Shown in pieces: positions 35,382 through 45,693 of a stretch of DNA of 64,000 nucleotides. The notes below the pieces were generated by a model that saw only the letters and a program-made list of their open reading frames with translations, did no database searches and had not been told where the DNA came from. A program made the position numbers and the translations under genes. The DNA lies in contig NZ_JABJWY010000038.1 in assembly GCF_013167215.1 (NCBI RefSeq), positions 646,765-710,764 on the forward strand, written 5' to 3'. Every line of letters begins with the position of its first letter. Positions within the stretch are counted from its first letter, which is position 1. This DNA is from Sphingobacterium prati (lineage in GTDB: Bacteria > Bacteroidota > Bacteroidia > Sphingobacteriales > Sphingobacteriaceae).

Positions 35382-38300
35382 GTTATATAAAAAAATAGTC
35401 GTGTCCAACCTGAGTGTTGCCTTGTTGCTGTCGATGTCTGCGATTTCAGTACAGGCGCAAACGGTAGACGGTAAGCCAGCGGTCATCCCACCGGTACCGA
35501 ATGGTCAGATTGCCGCGCCTTGGGAAAATCCGATGATTACTTCCATCAATAGAGACCCCTCACGTGCGACAGGATATTCCTATGCCACGCTTGAAGAAGC
35601 CTTGAAGAATGAAAGAGAAACAAACAAACGGATGCTTTTTTTAAATGGCGAATGGGATTTTAAATTTGCCTTCAAACCGGCGGATGCACCGCAAGATTTT
35701 CATTTATCCGAGGTCAAGGGATGGGACAAAATCCAGGTGCCTTCCAATTGGGAGATGAAAGGTTATGATATTCCCATTTACCGTTCGGCAGTCTATCCAT
35801 TTAGCCCAATTGATCCGCCGCGCATTCCCAAAGATTACAATGGTGTAGGGTCTTATCAAAAAACGTTCGAATTGCCCGAATCATGGGATGGAATGAATAT
35901 TACCTTACATTTTGGTGGTGTTATCTCTGCCTATCAGTTGTGGATTAATGACAAATACGTAGGTTATGCGGAAGACTCCTGCTTGCCATCTGAATTTAAT
36001 GCCACACCCTATCTTAAAAAAGGTAAAAATCGCATCTCTATCCAAGTCTTGCGTTGGAGCGATGCTTCCTATCTAGAAGATCAGGATCATTGGCGCATGA
36101 GCGGTATTCACCGGGAGGTGTTTTTGATGGCCGAGCCAAAAGTTCGTATTGCTGATTTTCATTGGCAGGCAACTTTAGATGCTGATTATCAAGATGCCAA
36201 ATTCTCGCTTCGTCCAAAAGTTGATAATTTTTCAGGCGACAGTATCAACGGTTTTACGCTAAAAGCACAGTTGTATGATAGCAATAATAAACCTATTCTC
36301 GACAAACCATTGGAAAAAGATGCGTCGGTTATCTTTGATGAAATCTATCCGAGATTGGATAATGTGAAGTTTGGACTATTGGAAACGATGATCAAAAATC
36401 CAAAGAAATGGTCGCCGGAAGAACCTAATCTCTACCGTTTGGTACTGACGCTTTACGACAAAGAAAATCGTTTGCTCGAAGCGAAGACCTGTCAAGTAGG
36501 GTTTCGGAGCATTGCTTTCTCTCCAAACGATAGCAAACTCCTGATCAATGGTAAAACGACCTACCTCTATGGTGTCAACCGTCATGATCACCATCCTGAA
36601 CGCGGGAAGGCACTGACACGGGAAGATATGGAAGCGGATATTCGCCAAATCAAACAATTTAATTTTAATGCTATCCGGACTTCTCATTATCCGAATGATC
36701 CCTACATCTATGAGCTCTGTGACCGTTATGGTATTATGGTGATGGATGAAGCTAATATGGAGACCCATGGACTTGGTGGAAAACTCATGAACGATCCCTC
36801 CTGGCTGGCGGCACTTCAGGAACGTGTCACACGCATGGTGGAACGGGACAAGAATCATCCTTCCATTATCATATGGTCGTTGGGAAATGAATCTGGAAGA
36901 GGTCCGAATACAGCCGCGATGGCTGCCTGGATCCATGATTTCGACATCACACGTCCTGTACATTACGAACCAGCAATGGGAAGCCACCAACTACCGGGTT
37001 ATATCGATCCTTCGGACCCACGTTATCCAAAATCCAACGATCACTCGCACCGGATTCAAAATGTGAAGGATCAGTATTATGTTGATATGGTATCGCGGTT
37101 CTATCCCGGTATTTTTACTCCTTCATTACTCTTAAATCAGGACAATGGCGACCATCGCCCGATCCTCTTTGTTGAATATACCCATTCCATGGGCAATTCG
37201 ACCGGTAACATTCGTGATTTCTGGGATATCTTTCGTGCCCATCCCCGTTTGATCGGTGGTTTTATCTGGGACTATAAGGATCAGGCCTTGATTCGCAAAG
37301 ATTCCGTTTATGGTAAAGTATTGGCCTATGGTGGTGATTTTGGCGAAAAAGTACACAATGGCGCTTTTAGTTTGAATGGTATCACCGATGCCTGGGGGCG
37401 ACCAAAAGCGGCGATGTATGAGAATAAACGAATCTATCAGCCTGCAGCGGTCACTTTGGTTGATCCAGAAAAGGCCACGGTACAAGTAAAAAATAGATCA
37501 GCGGTGCTCAACCTAAATCATTATGATGCTGTCTTATTATTCCGCAGAAATGGGCTGCTGGTGAAAGAAGTGCCTATATCGGCCATGAATCTGGCCGCAG
37601 GCGATTCTGCACAGGTAAGCTTTGCCAAATATTTACCTTTCAAGCGTGCCGCAGATCAGGAATATCAGCTCGATATTCAATTTCGTTTACGGGAAGCGAC
37701 AGCATGGGGACCAGCAGGATTTGTCGTCTCTTCATCGCAGGTTCGATTGCAGGAACAATCCAATGTCCTACGACCTTTATCATACAAAGGAGGTCAATTG
37801 ATCAAAACAGAAACTGCCGATAAGTATCAGATCGCAGGCAAAAACTTTCAGGTTAGCTTTGACAAATCGACTGGAAGTTTGACTGCGTTTAATTACAAGG
37901 GACAGGAAATAATCAAAGATGCCATTCGCCCAAACTTTACGCGGCCGGCTACGGACAATGACCGCCGGGGCTGGAAACCAGATAAAGAACTAAAATATTG
38001 GTATGGCACACCAAAAGTAGTGTCGGTAAACGCGCAGGAAAAAGATCAAGGGTATGAAATACAGACACTGTATGCCCTTGCAGCTGATTCTGCACAGGTA
38101 AAAGTGATCTATACGGTGAAAAATCCAGGTATTGTATCGGTAAACTACCAGCTGCAGGTGAAGGCTGGGTTACCTAATATCCCGAAAGTAGGACTTCAAA
38201 TGGGGATCAATCCTACATTTGAAGATATCCAATATTATGGCCTAGGGCCAATGGAAAACTACCCTGATCGTGCCTATGGTTTTGATCTCGGTGTTTATCA

Positions 38301-38679
38301 TATGAACATCGATCAATTCATGGAACACTATCTTTATCCGCAGGAGAATGGAAATCGGATGGATGTTCGTTGGATGCACCTCCAAAATAAAAATGCTGGA
38401 CTCTTGGTTATCGGCGAGCAGCCGCTGTATATGAGTGCATGGCCTTATTCACAAAAAGCAATCGTCGAAGCAAAACACTGGTTTAAATTGAAAAAAGAAG
38501 ATAAGATTACCTTAAATGTCGACTTAAAACAGATAGGTGTTGGCGGAAATGATACTTGGACAGATGTGTCGCAACCGTTGGAAAAATATCAAATTCCGGC
38601 AAAAGACTACAACTATTCCTTTTATTTGATTCCGACGGATTTGAAACAATCGGTCGAGGATTTTGTGAAATCTAATTAA
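35359..38679 (+). CDS. LacZ-type GH2 beta-galactosidase, exported
   Basis: This 1106-residue protein begins inside the previous gene. The N-terminus is hydrophobic (VVSNLSVALLLSMSAISVQAQ), giving export. It has the five-domain LacZ layout: a sugar-binding domain (MLFLNGEWDFKF, VPSNWEMKGYD), two Ig-like domains flanking a TIM barrel, and a large C-terminal beta-sandwich (Bgal_small_N: FTRPATDNDRRGWKP, GLGPMENYPDR). The acid/base is Glu ~511 (WSLGNESG) and the nucleophile Glu ~606 (VEYTHSMGN), matching E. coli LacZ Glu461 and Glu537. It would release beta-linked galactose from pectic or arabinogalactan side chains in the periplasm. Confidence 0.95.
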   Translation: MKSITNTRLYKKIVVSNLSVALLLSMSAISVQAQTVDGKPAVIPPVPNGQIAAPWENPMITSINRDPSRATGYSYATLEEALKNERETNKRMLFLNGEWDFKFAFKPADAPQDFHLSEVKGWDKIQVPSNWEMKGYDIPIYRSAVYPFSPIDPPRIPKDYNGVGSYQKTFELPESWDGMNITLHFGGVISAYQLWINDKYVGYAEDSCLPSEFNATPYLKKGKNRISIQVLRWSDASYLEDQDHWRMSGIHREVFLMAEPKVRIADFHWQATLDADYQDAKFSLRPKVDNFSGDSINGFTLKAQLYDSNNKPILDKPLEKDASVIFDEIYPRLDNVKFGLLETMIKNPKKWSPEEPNLYRLVLTLYDKENRLLEAKTCQVGFRSIAFSPNDSKLLINGKTTYLYGVNRHDHHPERGKALTREDMEADIRQIKQFNFNAIRTSHYPNDPYIYELCDRYGIMVMDEANMETHGLGGKLMNDPSWLAALQERVTRMVERDKNHPSIIIWSLGNESGRGPNTAAMAAWIHDFDITRPVHYEPAMGSHQLPGYIDPSDPRYPKSNDHSHRIQNVKDQYYVDMVSRFYPGIFTPSLLLNQDNGDHRPILFVEYTHSMGNSTGNIRDFWDIFRAHPRLIGGFIWDYKDQALIRKDSVYGKVLAYGGDFGEKVHNGAFSLNGITDAWGRPKAAMYENKRIYQPAAVTLVDPEKATVQVKNRSAVLNLNHYDAVLLFRRNGLLVKEVPISAMNLAAGDSAQVSFAKYLPFKRAADQEYQLDIQFRLREATAWGPAGFVVSSSQVRLQEQSNVLRPLSYKGGQLIKTETADKYQIAGKNFQVSFDKSTGSLTAFNYKGQEIIKDAIRPNFTRPATDNDRRGWKPDKELKYWYGTPKVVSVNAQEKDQGYEIQTLYALAADSAQVKVIYTVKNPGIVSVNYQLQVKAGLPNIPKVGLQMGINPTFEDIQYYGLGPMENYPDRAYGFDLGVYHMNIDQFMEHYLYPQENGNRMDVRWMHLQNKNAGLLVIGEQPLYMSAWPYSQKAIVEAKHWFKLKKEDKITLNVDLKQIGVGGNDTWTDVSQPLEKYQIPAKDYNYSFYLIPTDLKQSVEDFVKSN

Positions 38680-38779
38680 AAGATTAGCAGGAAGATATCC
38701 TGTAAAAAAGTTAAATCCTGTAAGAGTCGACTAGTTGAAATGACGCGATAAGGGAGATACATTCAAAATTGAAAGAAAT

Positions 38780-38806
38780 AGGCTGTCCAACCTTTTTGGA
38801 TAGCTT
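38780..38806 (+). terminator. Hairpin with GGCTGTCC stem, possible internal terminator
   Basis: AGGCTGTCCAA, loop CCTTT and TTGGATAGCTT pair over 11 bp with two G-U wobbles. It lies in the 145-bp gap between the GH2 and GH106 genes. The T-run after it is weak (TTTAAAG), so it may attenuate or process the transcript rather than end it. Its stem shares GGCTGTCC with the terminator near 48150. Confidence 0.45.
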
Positions 38807-38824
38807 TAAAGAACAAGATAAGAT

Positions 38825-41800
38825 ATGACGAGGATTAAGTTGCTATTAGGGACAAGTCTTCTTTTTGGCTGTTTGAGCGGCAATGCACAGATTAAAGGTA
38901 TTCCAACGGCATTAGTTCCTTTGGATCAACATTCGTTTGAACAGGCAAAACCTTGGGTATTTTGGTACTTTATGCATGCCAGTTATTCCAAGGAAGGGAT
39001 TACTGCGGATCTGAAAGCGATGGCAGAAAATAAGATCGCAGGAGCCTATCTAGCACCGATCAAGGGCAAAACCAATCCGCCTCTTTTCGATCCGCCAACA
39101 GAGACGTTGACACCAGCATGGTGGGATATGTTCAAATATATCGTCCGTGAAGCAAAAAAATACGGAGTAAAAATAGCTTTATTGCCCAATGATGGATTTG
39201 CAACCGCGGGGGGACCGTGGATCAGTCCCGAGAAGTCGATGCAGAAAGTCGTGTATGCCGATACCATAATCGATAGCAAGGGGAAGCGGTTGCGGAATAT
39301 TCAGTTGCCACAACCACAAGCCCAACAGGGCTATTACGAGGATATTGCGTTATTTGCAATGCCACTGACACATTCGCCGCGAAAGAGCTTTACGGAGAAG
39401 GTCCACGTATCCAATAGCTATGGCGAAGATCTAAAACGATTGGCTGAAAGAGGCAACAAACAAAATTTTGCAGCAGCTGCAGCAGGATGGATCCAATATG
39501 CTTTCGAACAGCCTTTCCCTTGCAATTCATTGAAAATTGAATGGACAGCATCCAATTACCAAGCAAACCGTTTGCAAGTTTGGGCCAGCGATGATGGCCT
39601 AAATTTTCGGAAGATCACACAATTAGAATCCCCAAGAATGGGCTGGTTGGATTGGGATAATGGCGTAACACATCTGATCCCCTACACCAAAGCGAAATAT
39701 TTTCGCTTTGTATACGATCCTACAGGAAGTGAACCGGGAGCCGAAGATCTTGATTCCGGTAAATGGAAACCTTCCCTAAAATTAAATGGAATCAGTCTGT
39801 TTGAAGATGCACAGGTTAATCAGATCGAAGGCAAGACAGGAGAGATCTGGCGTGTTGGGAAAAAATCCGACCCAAGCGCTGTTGCCAAGGAAGCTGTTTT
39901 CGGACAACAGCAGCTTATCCGTTTGCCTAGGCCAGACCAAGCAGGTCGTGTAGACTTAACATTACCAGCAGGAAAGTGGAAAATATTGCGTCTTGGACAT
40001 ACCTCCACAGGTCATAAAAATGAAACTGCTGGGGCTGGAAAGGGGCTGGAATGTGATAAATTGGACGCTACTACAGTTGCTTTTCAATTTGATCAGTGGT
40101 TTGGAGCAGCCAAAAAGCATGTGGATCCACAGTTGTCTAAAGAAGTCCTCACGGTATTTCATATTGATTCTTGGGAATGCGGTAGTCAAAACTGGACCCG
40201 TAGTCTTCCGGATGAGTTTTTAAAACGCCGGGGTTATGACCTGACTGACTATTTACCAGTTTTAGCGGGTTGTTTCGTCAATAGTGTAGAAGATTCCGAA
40301 GCCTTTTTGCAAGATTACAGACAGACCATCAGTGAGCTGTTGCAGGAGAAAGGCTATGCTACACTACGTCAGAAAGCGGATGAATACGGTGTCGAATTTA
40401 CGGCCGAAGCCACGGCTCCTGTGATGGTCGGTGACGGGCTAGCCCATTTTGCTTCAACCGATCGTCCAATGGGTGAGTTTTGGCTCAGAAGCCCTTCGCA
40501 CGATAAACCTGCGGATATCTTGGATGCCATCTCAGGAAGCCATATTTATGGCAAGCAGGTCACCATGTCCGAAGCCTTTACCCAGATTCGGGCCCAATGG
40601 GACGAACATCCACGGCTCCTGAAAAGTCTTCAGGATCGTAATTATACCTTGGGGATCAACAACCTGGTCTACCATGTGTATGTCCATAATCCCTGGATGG
40701 ACCGCAAGCCCGGCATGACCATGGATGGTATTGGTACCTATTTTCAACGCGATCAAACCTGGTGGAAACCCGCTAAAGAATGGGTCAATTATGCGATCCG
40801 TTCACAGCAGCTATTGCAATACGGGGTACCTGTACGCGATGTAGCCGTGTTTATTGGTGAGGAGATTCCACGAAGGTCTGTACTCCCCAGTGCTTTGGTC
40901 GATGTGTTACCTGGTATTATCGGTGAAAGCCGTGTCCATCGGACAGATTCTTTGTTGGCCAATATCGGCCTACCCTTACAAAAAGTTGCGGGTGTGACTA
41001 CAGGAGCCAATATGTATAGACCCGAAGATTGGGTCGATCCACTAAGCGGCTATGCCTACGATTCCTTCAATCCCGATGCACTTTGGAACCAGACTAGGGT
41101 GCTAGACGGTAAGGTGATTTTTGCGGATCATATTGCTTATTCTATTCTAGTGATGCCAGGCAAAACTGCGTTGAATCCAAATGGCAGTCAATATTCCCTT
41201 CGTACGCTAGAACGCATCAGGAGTCTTGTCAATCAAGGGGCTACGGTGCTCTTCCAAGATATACCAAAGACATGGCGTGGCAAACTGACGGACGAAAAAG
41301 CACAACAGTATCGCGCTTTGCTCGCAGAATTATTCAGCGACCTCAAACCATTTACAAATACAACAATACAAGTTAAACAATTCGGCAAAGGCCGTGTGCT
41401 TGTTGGCCACTATGAAGCGAAAGATTTTAAGCCGCTAAATATTGCTCCCGATGTGCTGATCAACGAAGGGCGTAATCCACATTTCTCCTGGAACCATCGC
41501 CGTTTCGATGGTGGTGATTTGTTTTTTGTAGCCAATCAAGATAGTTTAGCGCAAAAGGCAACTTTATCTTTACGGACAAAAGAAAAATATGCCTACCGTT
41601 ACGATCCTGTAAGCGACAAACTAGCGGTTTTACCGTTTAAAGTGATCAACGATAGGACAGTGGCTGAACTATCGTTTGATGCTTATCAATCTGGCTTTGT
41701 ATTGACCAGCGATAAAAAAATCGATATACCGACCTATCAATACTCCGGAAAAACAGCTTTGACAGGACCCTGGTCATTTACGGCTGATGGGCTGTCCGGC

Positions 41801-42226
41801 AAGCAAGCAATTAAACAGCAAGAGCCTCAGTTTTGGACAGCCAGTGCAGACGATGACATTAAATATCATGCTGGATCGGGAAGCTATGAGACAACGTTGC
41901 GTGTTCATGAAATTGGTAAAAAACAGCGTGCTTATTTGCAATTTTCAGAGATCGAATCCATGGCTGAAATTTTCGTCAATGAACAGTCTGCTGGGGTTGT
42001 CTGGACCAAACCTTATCAGATCGATGTAACTGATTTTATCCGGCAAGGTGATAATAAAGTACAGGTCAAGGTCTATAATACATGGGGGAACCGTTTCCTT
42101 TATGAAAAAGAGAATACAACAGTAGAAAAGAAAATACAGACTACAGCGTCAGACAAGTTCCTCAAAGGCTTATTACCTTCCGGATTACAAGGGAAAGTTG
42201 ACTTGCTGTGGTTAGATGAAAAATAA
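38825..42226 (+). CDS. GH106 alpha-L-rhamnosidase
   Basis: This 1133-residue protein has a signal peptide ending CLSGNAQ. The N-terminal catalytic region carries GH106 hallmarks: WVFWYFMHASYSKEGITADL, IAGAYLAPIKG and GVKIALLPNDGF. Further blocks are FHIDSWECGSQNW (Glu ~451, a likely catalytic Glu) and a later FTAEATAPVMVGDG. The C-terminal half holds jelly-roll carbohydrate-binding domains, ending with a GH2-like sandwich (AYLQFSEIESMAEIFVN). GH106 enzymes are inverting alpha-L-rhamnosidases; the best studied, BT0986 of Bacteroides thetaiotaomicron, acts on rhamnogalacturonan-II. It lies 5 bp before the GH127 gene. Exact linkage is not readable. Confidence 0.93.
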   Translation: MTRIKLLLGTSLLFGCLSGNAQIKGIPTALVPLDQHSFEQAKPWVFWYFMHASYSKEGITADLKAMAENKIAGAYLAPIKGKTNPPLFDPPTETLTPAWWDMFKYIVREAKKYGVKIALLPNDGFATAGGPWISPEKSMQKVVYADTIIDSKGKRLRNIQLPQPQAQQGYYEDIALFAMPLTHSPRKSFTEKVHVSNSYGEDLKRLAERGNKQNFAAAAAGWIQYAFEQPFPCNSLKIEWTASNYQANRLQVWASDDGLNFRKITQLESPRMGWLDWDNGVTHLIPYTKAKYFRFVYDPTGSEPGAEDLDSGKWKPSLKLNGISLFEDAQVNQIEGKTGEIWRVGKKSDPSAVAKEAVFGQQQLIRLPRPDQAGRVDLTLPAGKWKILRLGHTSTGHKNETAGAGKGLECDKLDATTVAFQFDQWFGAAKKHVDPQLSKEVLTVFHIDSWECGSQNWTRSLPDEFLKRRGYDLTDYLPVLAGCFVNSVEDSEAFLQDYRQTISELLQEKGYATLRQKADEYGVEFTAEATAPVMVGDGLAHFASTDRPMGEFWLRSPSHDKPADILDAISGSHIYGKQVTMSEAFTQIRAQWDEHPRLLKSLQDRNYTLGINNLVYHVYVHNPWMDRKPGMTMDGIGTYFQRDQTWWKPAKEWVNYAIRSQQLLQYGVPVRDVAVFIGEEIPRRSVLPSALVDVLPGIIGESRVHRTDSLLANIGLPLQKVAGVTTGANMYRPEDWVDPLSGYAYDSFNPDALWNQTRVLDGKVIFADHIAYSILVMPGKTALNPNGSQYSLRTLERIRSLVNQGATVLFQDIPKTWRGKLTDEKAQQYRALLAELFSDLKPFTNTTIQVKQFGKGRVLVGHYEAKDFKPLNIAPDVLINEGRNPHFSWNHRRFDGGDLFFVANQDSLAQKATLSLRTKEKYAYRYDPVSDKLAVLPFKVINDRTVAELSFDAYQSGFVLTSDKKIDIPTYQYSGKTALTGPWSFTADGLSGKQAIKQQEPQFWTASADDDIKYHAGSGSYETTLRVHEIGKKQRAYLQFSEIESMAEIFVNEQSAGVVWTKPYQIDVTDFIRQGDNKVQVKVYNTWGNRFLYEKENTTVEKKIQTTASDKFLKGLLPSGLQGKVDLLWLDEK

Positions 42227-42231
42227 AAAAA

Positions 42232-44247
42232 ATGAAGAAGCGTAAGTTAATCATGATCGCCCTTTCTGCCGCATTTGCCTGGAAAGGACAGGCGCAAGAA
42301 AAGTCAATTACCAATACAGGATCGAGCCCCTATGCTGTTCAGAAAGCCGTAGATATGGGGGATGTGCAATGGACCAAAGGTTTTTGGGCCGATCGTACAA
42401 AGTCATGCTATGAGCAGATGGTGCCGCAACTTTGGCACGTCTATACTGATGCTTCCATCAGTCACGCCTATCGGAATTTCGAAATTGCGGCAGGCTTGGA
42501 GAAAGGAGAACATACAGGGCCATCCTTTCATGACGGCGATTTTTACAAAACATTGGAAGCTGTCTGCGCAATCTATGCACAGACAAAAGATAAAAAGCTG
42601 CTTCACATGCTGGATGAAGTTATTCCCGTTATCCGCAAAGCGCAACGTGCCGATGGCTATATTTATACCAAGGCGACAATTGACCAGCAGCGATCGGGAC
42701 AAAATATTGAGTTTCAAGATCGGCTGAGCTTTGAATCCTATAATATCGGGCATTTGATGACTGCAGGATGTATACATTATCGTGCGACCGGACAACGCGA
42801 GTTATTGGATATCGCAATCAAAGCAGCTGACTACCTGTATGGATTTTATAAAAAATCCAATCCGACCTTGGCCCGAAACGCAATCTGTCCCTCTCATTAT
42901 ATGGGTACTGTAGAACTTTATCGGACGACCAAAGATCAAAAATACCTTGAACTTGCCAAGCACTTGATCGATATTAAAGGTGAGATTGAGGATGGTACTG
43001 ACGACAATCAGGACCGTATCCCATTCCGCAAACAGCATAAAGCGACAGGACATGCCGTGCGGGCAAGCTACCTCTATGCAGGAGTTGCCGACTTATGTGC
43101 CGAGATTGCAGATACCACATTGAGCAACCGCCTTTTTGAAATTTGGAGTGACGTCACCAAGCATAAGATGTACATTACTGGTGGTCTGGGATCGCTGTAT
43201 GATGGTACCTCACCTGACGGAACTTCCTATAATCCCAGTGAGGTACAGAAAATCCACCAGGCATTTGGACGGGATTATCAATTGCCCAACTTAACTGCGC
43301 ATAATGAGAGCTGTGCAAATATTGGCAATATGTTGTGGAATTGGCGCATGGCTAATTTCACAGGCGATGCAAAATACATCGACGTATTGGAATTGGCGCT
43401 CTATAATAGTGTACTGTCAGGGATTAGTTTAGATGGTGACAAGTTTTTGTATACCAATCCATTGAGTTATTCATCCGATCTTCCATTCCAGCAGCGCTGG
43501 TCTAAAAAGCGGGTTCCTTATATCTCATTGTCTAATTGCTGTCCACCCAATATCGTTCGTACGATTGCAGAAGTAGCCAACTATGCTTACGGACTATCCA
43601 CAGATGCTGTTGCGGTAAACCTGTATGGCGGAAATGAATTGAATACAACATATCAAGGCAAACATATCAACATAGTACAAGAATCCAGCTACCCATGGGA
43701 AGGAACCGCCACCTTCACCCTAAAAGAATTTCCTTCCAACTATACGCTGAAACTACGGGTACCGGGTTGGGCTGGAAAGGCAGAAATATGGAAAAATAAG
43801 GTAAAAGTAGAAGTACCTATCGAGAAAGGCTATGCCCTTTTAGCAGGATCACTTAAAAAAGGTGATCGCATCGAAATTAGTCTTCCTATGGAAGTTTCTT
43901 TGATGGAGTCAAATCCACTGGTCGAGGAAACCCGCAATCAGGTTGCGGTTATGCGGGGTCCTGTGGTTTACTGTCTGGAAAAGCAAGACGTAGCTGCGGA
44001 TGTCAATATCTTTGATCTGAAAATGAAACAGGGCGAACAGTTCGCGCTGAGAAATGAAAATATCTTGGGACAGGATATTGTCTTGTTGGAAGGAAAAGCC
44101 TATCGTACAAATAGCGGGAAATGGAATTCACTATACCGTAAAACTTCCGATGGAAAGCCTGAAACTATCCCTGTACGTTTAGTACCCTATTTTGCTTGGG
44201 GAAACCGTACATTTGGTGATATGAGCGTTTGGATGCCAGTTTTTTAA
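42232..44247 (+). CDS. GH127 beta-L-arabinofuranosidase-type enzyme
   Basis: This 671-residue protein has signal peptide MKKRKLIMIALSAAFAWKGQAQ. The (alpha/alpha)6 barrel contains GH127 signature residues: Glu ~359 and Cys ~361 in HNESCAN, and Cys ~436/437 in SNCCPPN. These correspond in spacing to Glu338, Cys340, Cys417 and Cys418 of HypBA1, the Zn-bound cysteine nucleophile site. Further matches are WTKGFWADR near the start and FHDGDFYKTLEA. The family removes beta-L-arabinofuranose; some members in B. thetaiotaomicron act on rhamnogalacturonan-II side chains with other specificity. It is operonic with GH106 upstream and the esterase 12 bp downstream. Confidence 0.95.
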   Translation: MKKRKLIMIALSAAFAWKGQAQEKSITNTGSSPYAVQKAVDMGDVQWTKGFWADRTKSCYEQMVPQLWHVYTDASISHAYRNFEIAAGLEKGEHTGPSFHDGDFYKTLEAVCAIYAQTKDKKLLHMLDEVIPVIRKAQRADGYIYTKATIDQQRSGQNIEFQDRLSFESYNIGHLMTAGCIHYRATGQRELLDIAIKAADYLYGFYKKSNPTLARNAICPSHYMGTVELYRTTKDQKYLELAKHLIDIKGEIEDGTDDNQDRIPFRKQHKATGHAVRASYLYAGVADLCAEIADTTLSNRLFEIWSDVTKHKMYITGGLGSLYDGTSPDGTSYNPSEVQKIHQAFGRDYQLPNLTAHNESCANIGNMLWNWRMANFTGDAKYIDVLELALYNSVLSGISLDGDKFLYTNPLSYSSDLPFQQRWSKKRVPYISLSNCCPPNIVRTIAEVANYAYGLSTDAVAVNLYGGNELNTTYQGKHINIVQESSYPWEGTATFTLKEFPSNYTLKLRVPGWAGKAEIWKNKVKVEVPIEKGYALLAGSLKKGDRIEISLPMEVSLMESNPLVEETRNQVAVMRGPVVYCLEKQDVAADVNIFDLKMKQGEQFALRNENILGQDIVLLEGKAYRTNSGKWNSLYRKTSDGKPETIPVRLVPYFAWGNRTFGDMSVWMPVF

Positions 44248-44259
44248 AGCGATAAATTT

Positions 44260-45687
44260 ATGACGATGAAAACTTGTTTTTTTGCGATCGCGTTACTGTT
44301 GGCCCAATTGAGTAGCCAGGCGAATGTACGTTTATCGGCGCTCTTTACCGATGGAATGGTGCTGCAGCAACAAAGTAAAGTCCCTGTTTGGGGCTGGGCA
44401 GACCCCCAAACAACAGTAACCTTACAGACCTCTTGGAATGGGCAGAAATATCAAGCGAAAGTGGACAAGCTTGGCCAATGGAAAATTGTAGTGCAAACGC
44501 CAGTAGCAGGTGGAGCTTATCAGATCAAGGTCTCAGAAAGAAATGTGATTGAACTGCACGATATTTTAATCGGTGAAGTTTGGCTGTGTTCGGGCCAGTC
44601 GAATATGGAAATGCCTTTGAAAGGCTACCCAGGACAACCCATCCTCGGTAGTACAGAAGCAATAATGAATTCCAAAGACGATCAATTGCGTATCTATACC
44701 GTTCCCCGCAATCCTTTGTTGCAACACGCAGCTGATAGTAAACCAAGTGTTTGGAAAAAAGCTGAAGCGCAGTCTGTAGTTGGTTTTAGTGCAACGGCCT
44801 ACTATTTTGGTCGACAATTGCGCAAAACCTTAAGTGTGCCAGTCGGCTTGATTCATAGCAGCTATGGCGGTTCAAACATTGAAGCCTGGATGGAGGCATC
44901 TTGGCTGGCGGATCAGAAAGATATACAGATCCCCAAACAAGAGGAAGGCTTGAAAGATAAAAACCGCGTGCCGACCATGTTATACAATGGTATGATTCAT
45001 CCCATTGCCGGTTACGGCATTCGTGGTATCATTTGGTACCAGGGTGAGTCCAATTACGAACGTCCGGATCAGTATGAGATCCTCTTTCCAAGAATGGTCG
45101 AAAAACTCCGATCCTTATGGGGAAATCATGAACTTCCTTTTTATTTTACGCAAATTGCTCCATTTGATTACGCTTCATTGCCACCTTATCATGTTGGTGG
45201 GAAATACAATTCGGCCTATCTACGCGATGCACAACGTAAATCATTGGACAAAATTCCGTATTCCGCAATGGCGGTCACCTTGGATTTGGGCGAACAAAAT
45301 TGCATCCACCCATCCCATAAACAACAGTGTGGTGAGCGATTGGCTTACCTTGCACTGCATGATAGTTATGGATTTAGTACACTAAATCTCAAAAGCCCGG
45401 TTTATGAAAAGTTAGAAATTAAAGGAAGTACTGCCGTACTTTCTTTCAAGGATGCACCTTTGGGCCTGACCTCATATGGTAAAGAGGTGAAAACTTTTGA
45501 AATCGCGGGTAAAGATCAGGTTTTTTATCCTGCTAATGCTGTTTTGAAAGGAAAGACTATTGTATTGGCGTCACCAAAAGTTGATGAACCAGTGGCTGTG
45601 CGTTACGCTTTTAAAGATTTCATTGTCGGAGACGTGTTTGGGGCAAATGGACTACCCTTAAGCTCTTTCCGAACGGACGATTGGTAA
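44260..45687 (+). CDS. Sialate O-acetylesterase-like SGNH esterase
   Basis: This 475-residue protein has signal sequence MKTCFFAIALLLAQLSSQA (an ATG at 44266 is an equally good start). After a beta domain (LFTDGMVLQQQSKVPVWGWA) comes the SASA/SGNH domain with LCSGQSNMEMPL (nucleophile Ser ~113), GIIWYQGESN and IHPSHKQQCGERLA (His of the catalytic dyad). Such proteins are called sialate-O-acetylesterases, but in pectin and xylan loci they deacetylate plant glycans. I infer removal of acetyl groups from acetylated pectin here. A second copy starts at the right edge of the window. Confidence 0.92.
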   Translation: MTMKTCFFAIALLLAQLSSQANVRLSALFTDGMVLQQQSKVPVWGWADPQTTVTLQTSWNGQKYQAKVDKLGQWKIVVQTPVAGGAYQIKVSERNVIELHDILIGEVWLCSGQSNMEMPLKGYPGQPILGSTEAIMNSKDDQLRIYTVPRNPLLQHAADSKPSVWKKAEAQSVVGFSATAYYFGRQLRKTLSVPVGLIHSSYGGSNIEAWMEASWLADQKDIQIPKQEEGLKDKNRVPTMLYNGMIHPIAGYGIRGIIWYQGESNYERPDQYEILFPRMVEKLRSLWGNHELPFYFTQIAPFDYASLPPYHVGGKYNSAYLRDAQRKSLDKIPYSAMAVTLDLGEQNCIHPSHKQQCGERLAYLALHDSYGFSTLNLKSPVYEKLEIKGSTAVLSFKDAPLGLTSYGKEVKTFEIAGKDQVFYPANAVLKGKTIVLASPKVDEPVAVRYAFKDFIVGDVFGANGLPLSSFRTDDW

Positions 45688-45693
45688 ACAGAA

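Noticed and set aside
36376..36990. 204-codon minus-strand open frame
   Set aside because: It is entirely inside the LacZ-type GH2 gene, whose catalytic motifs on the plus strand are intact.
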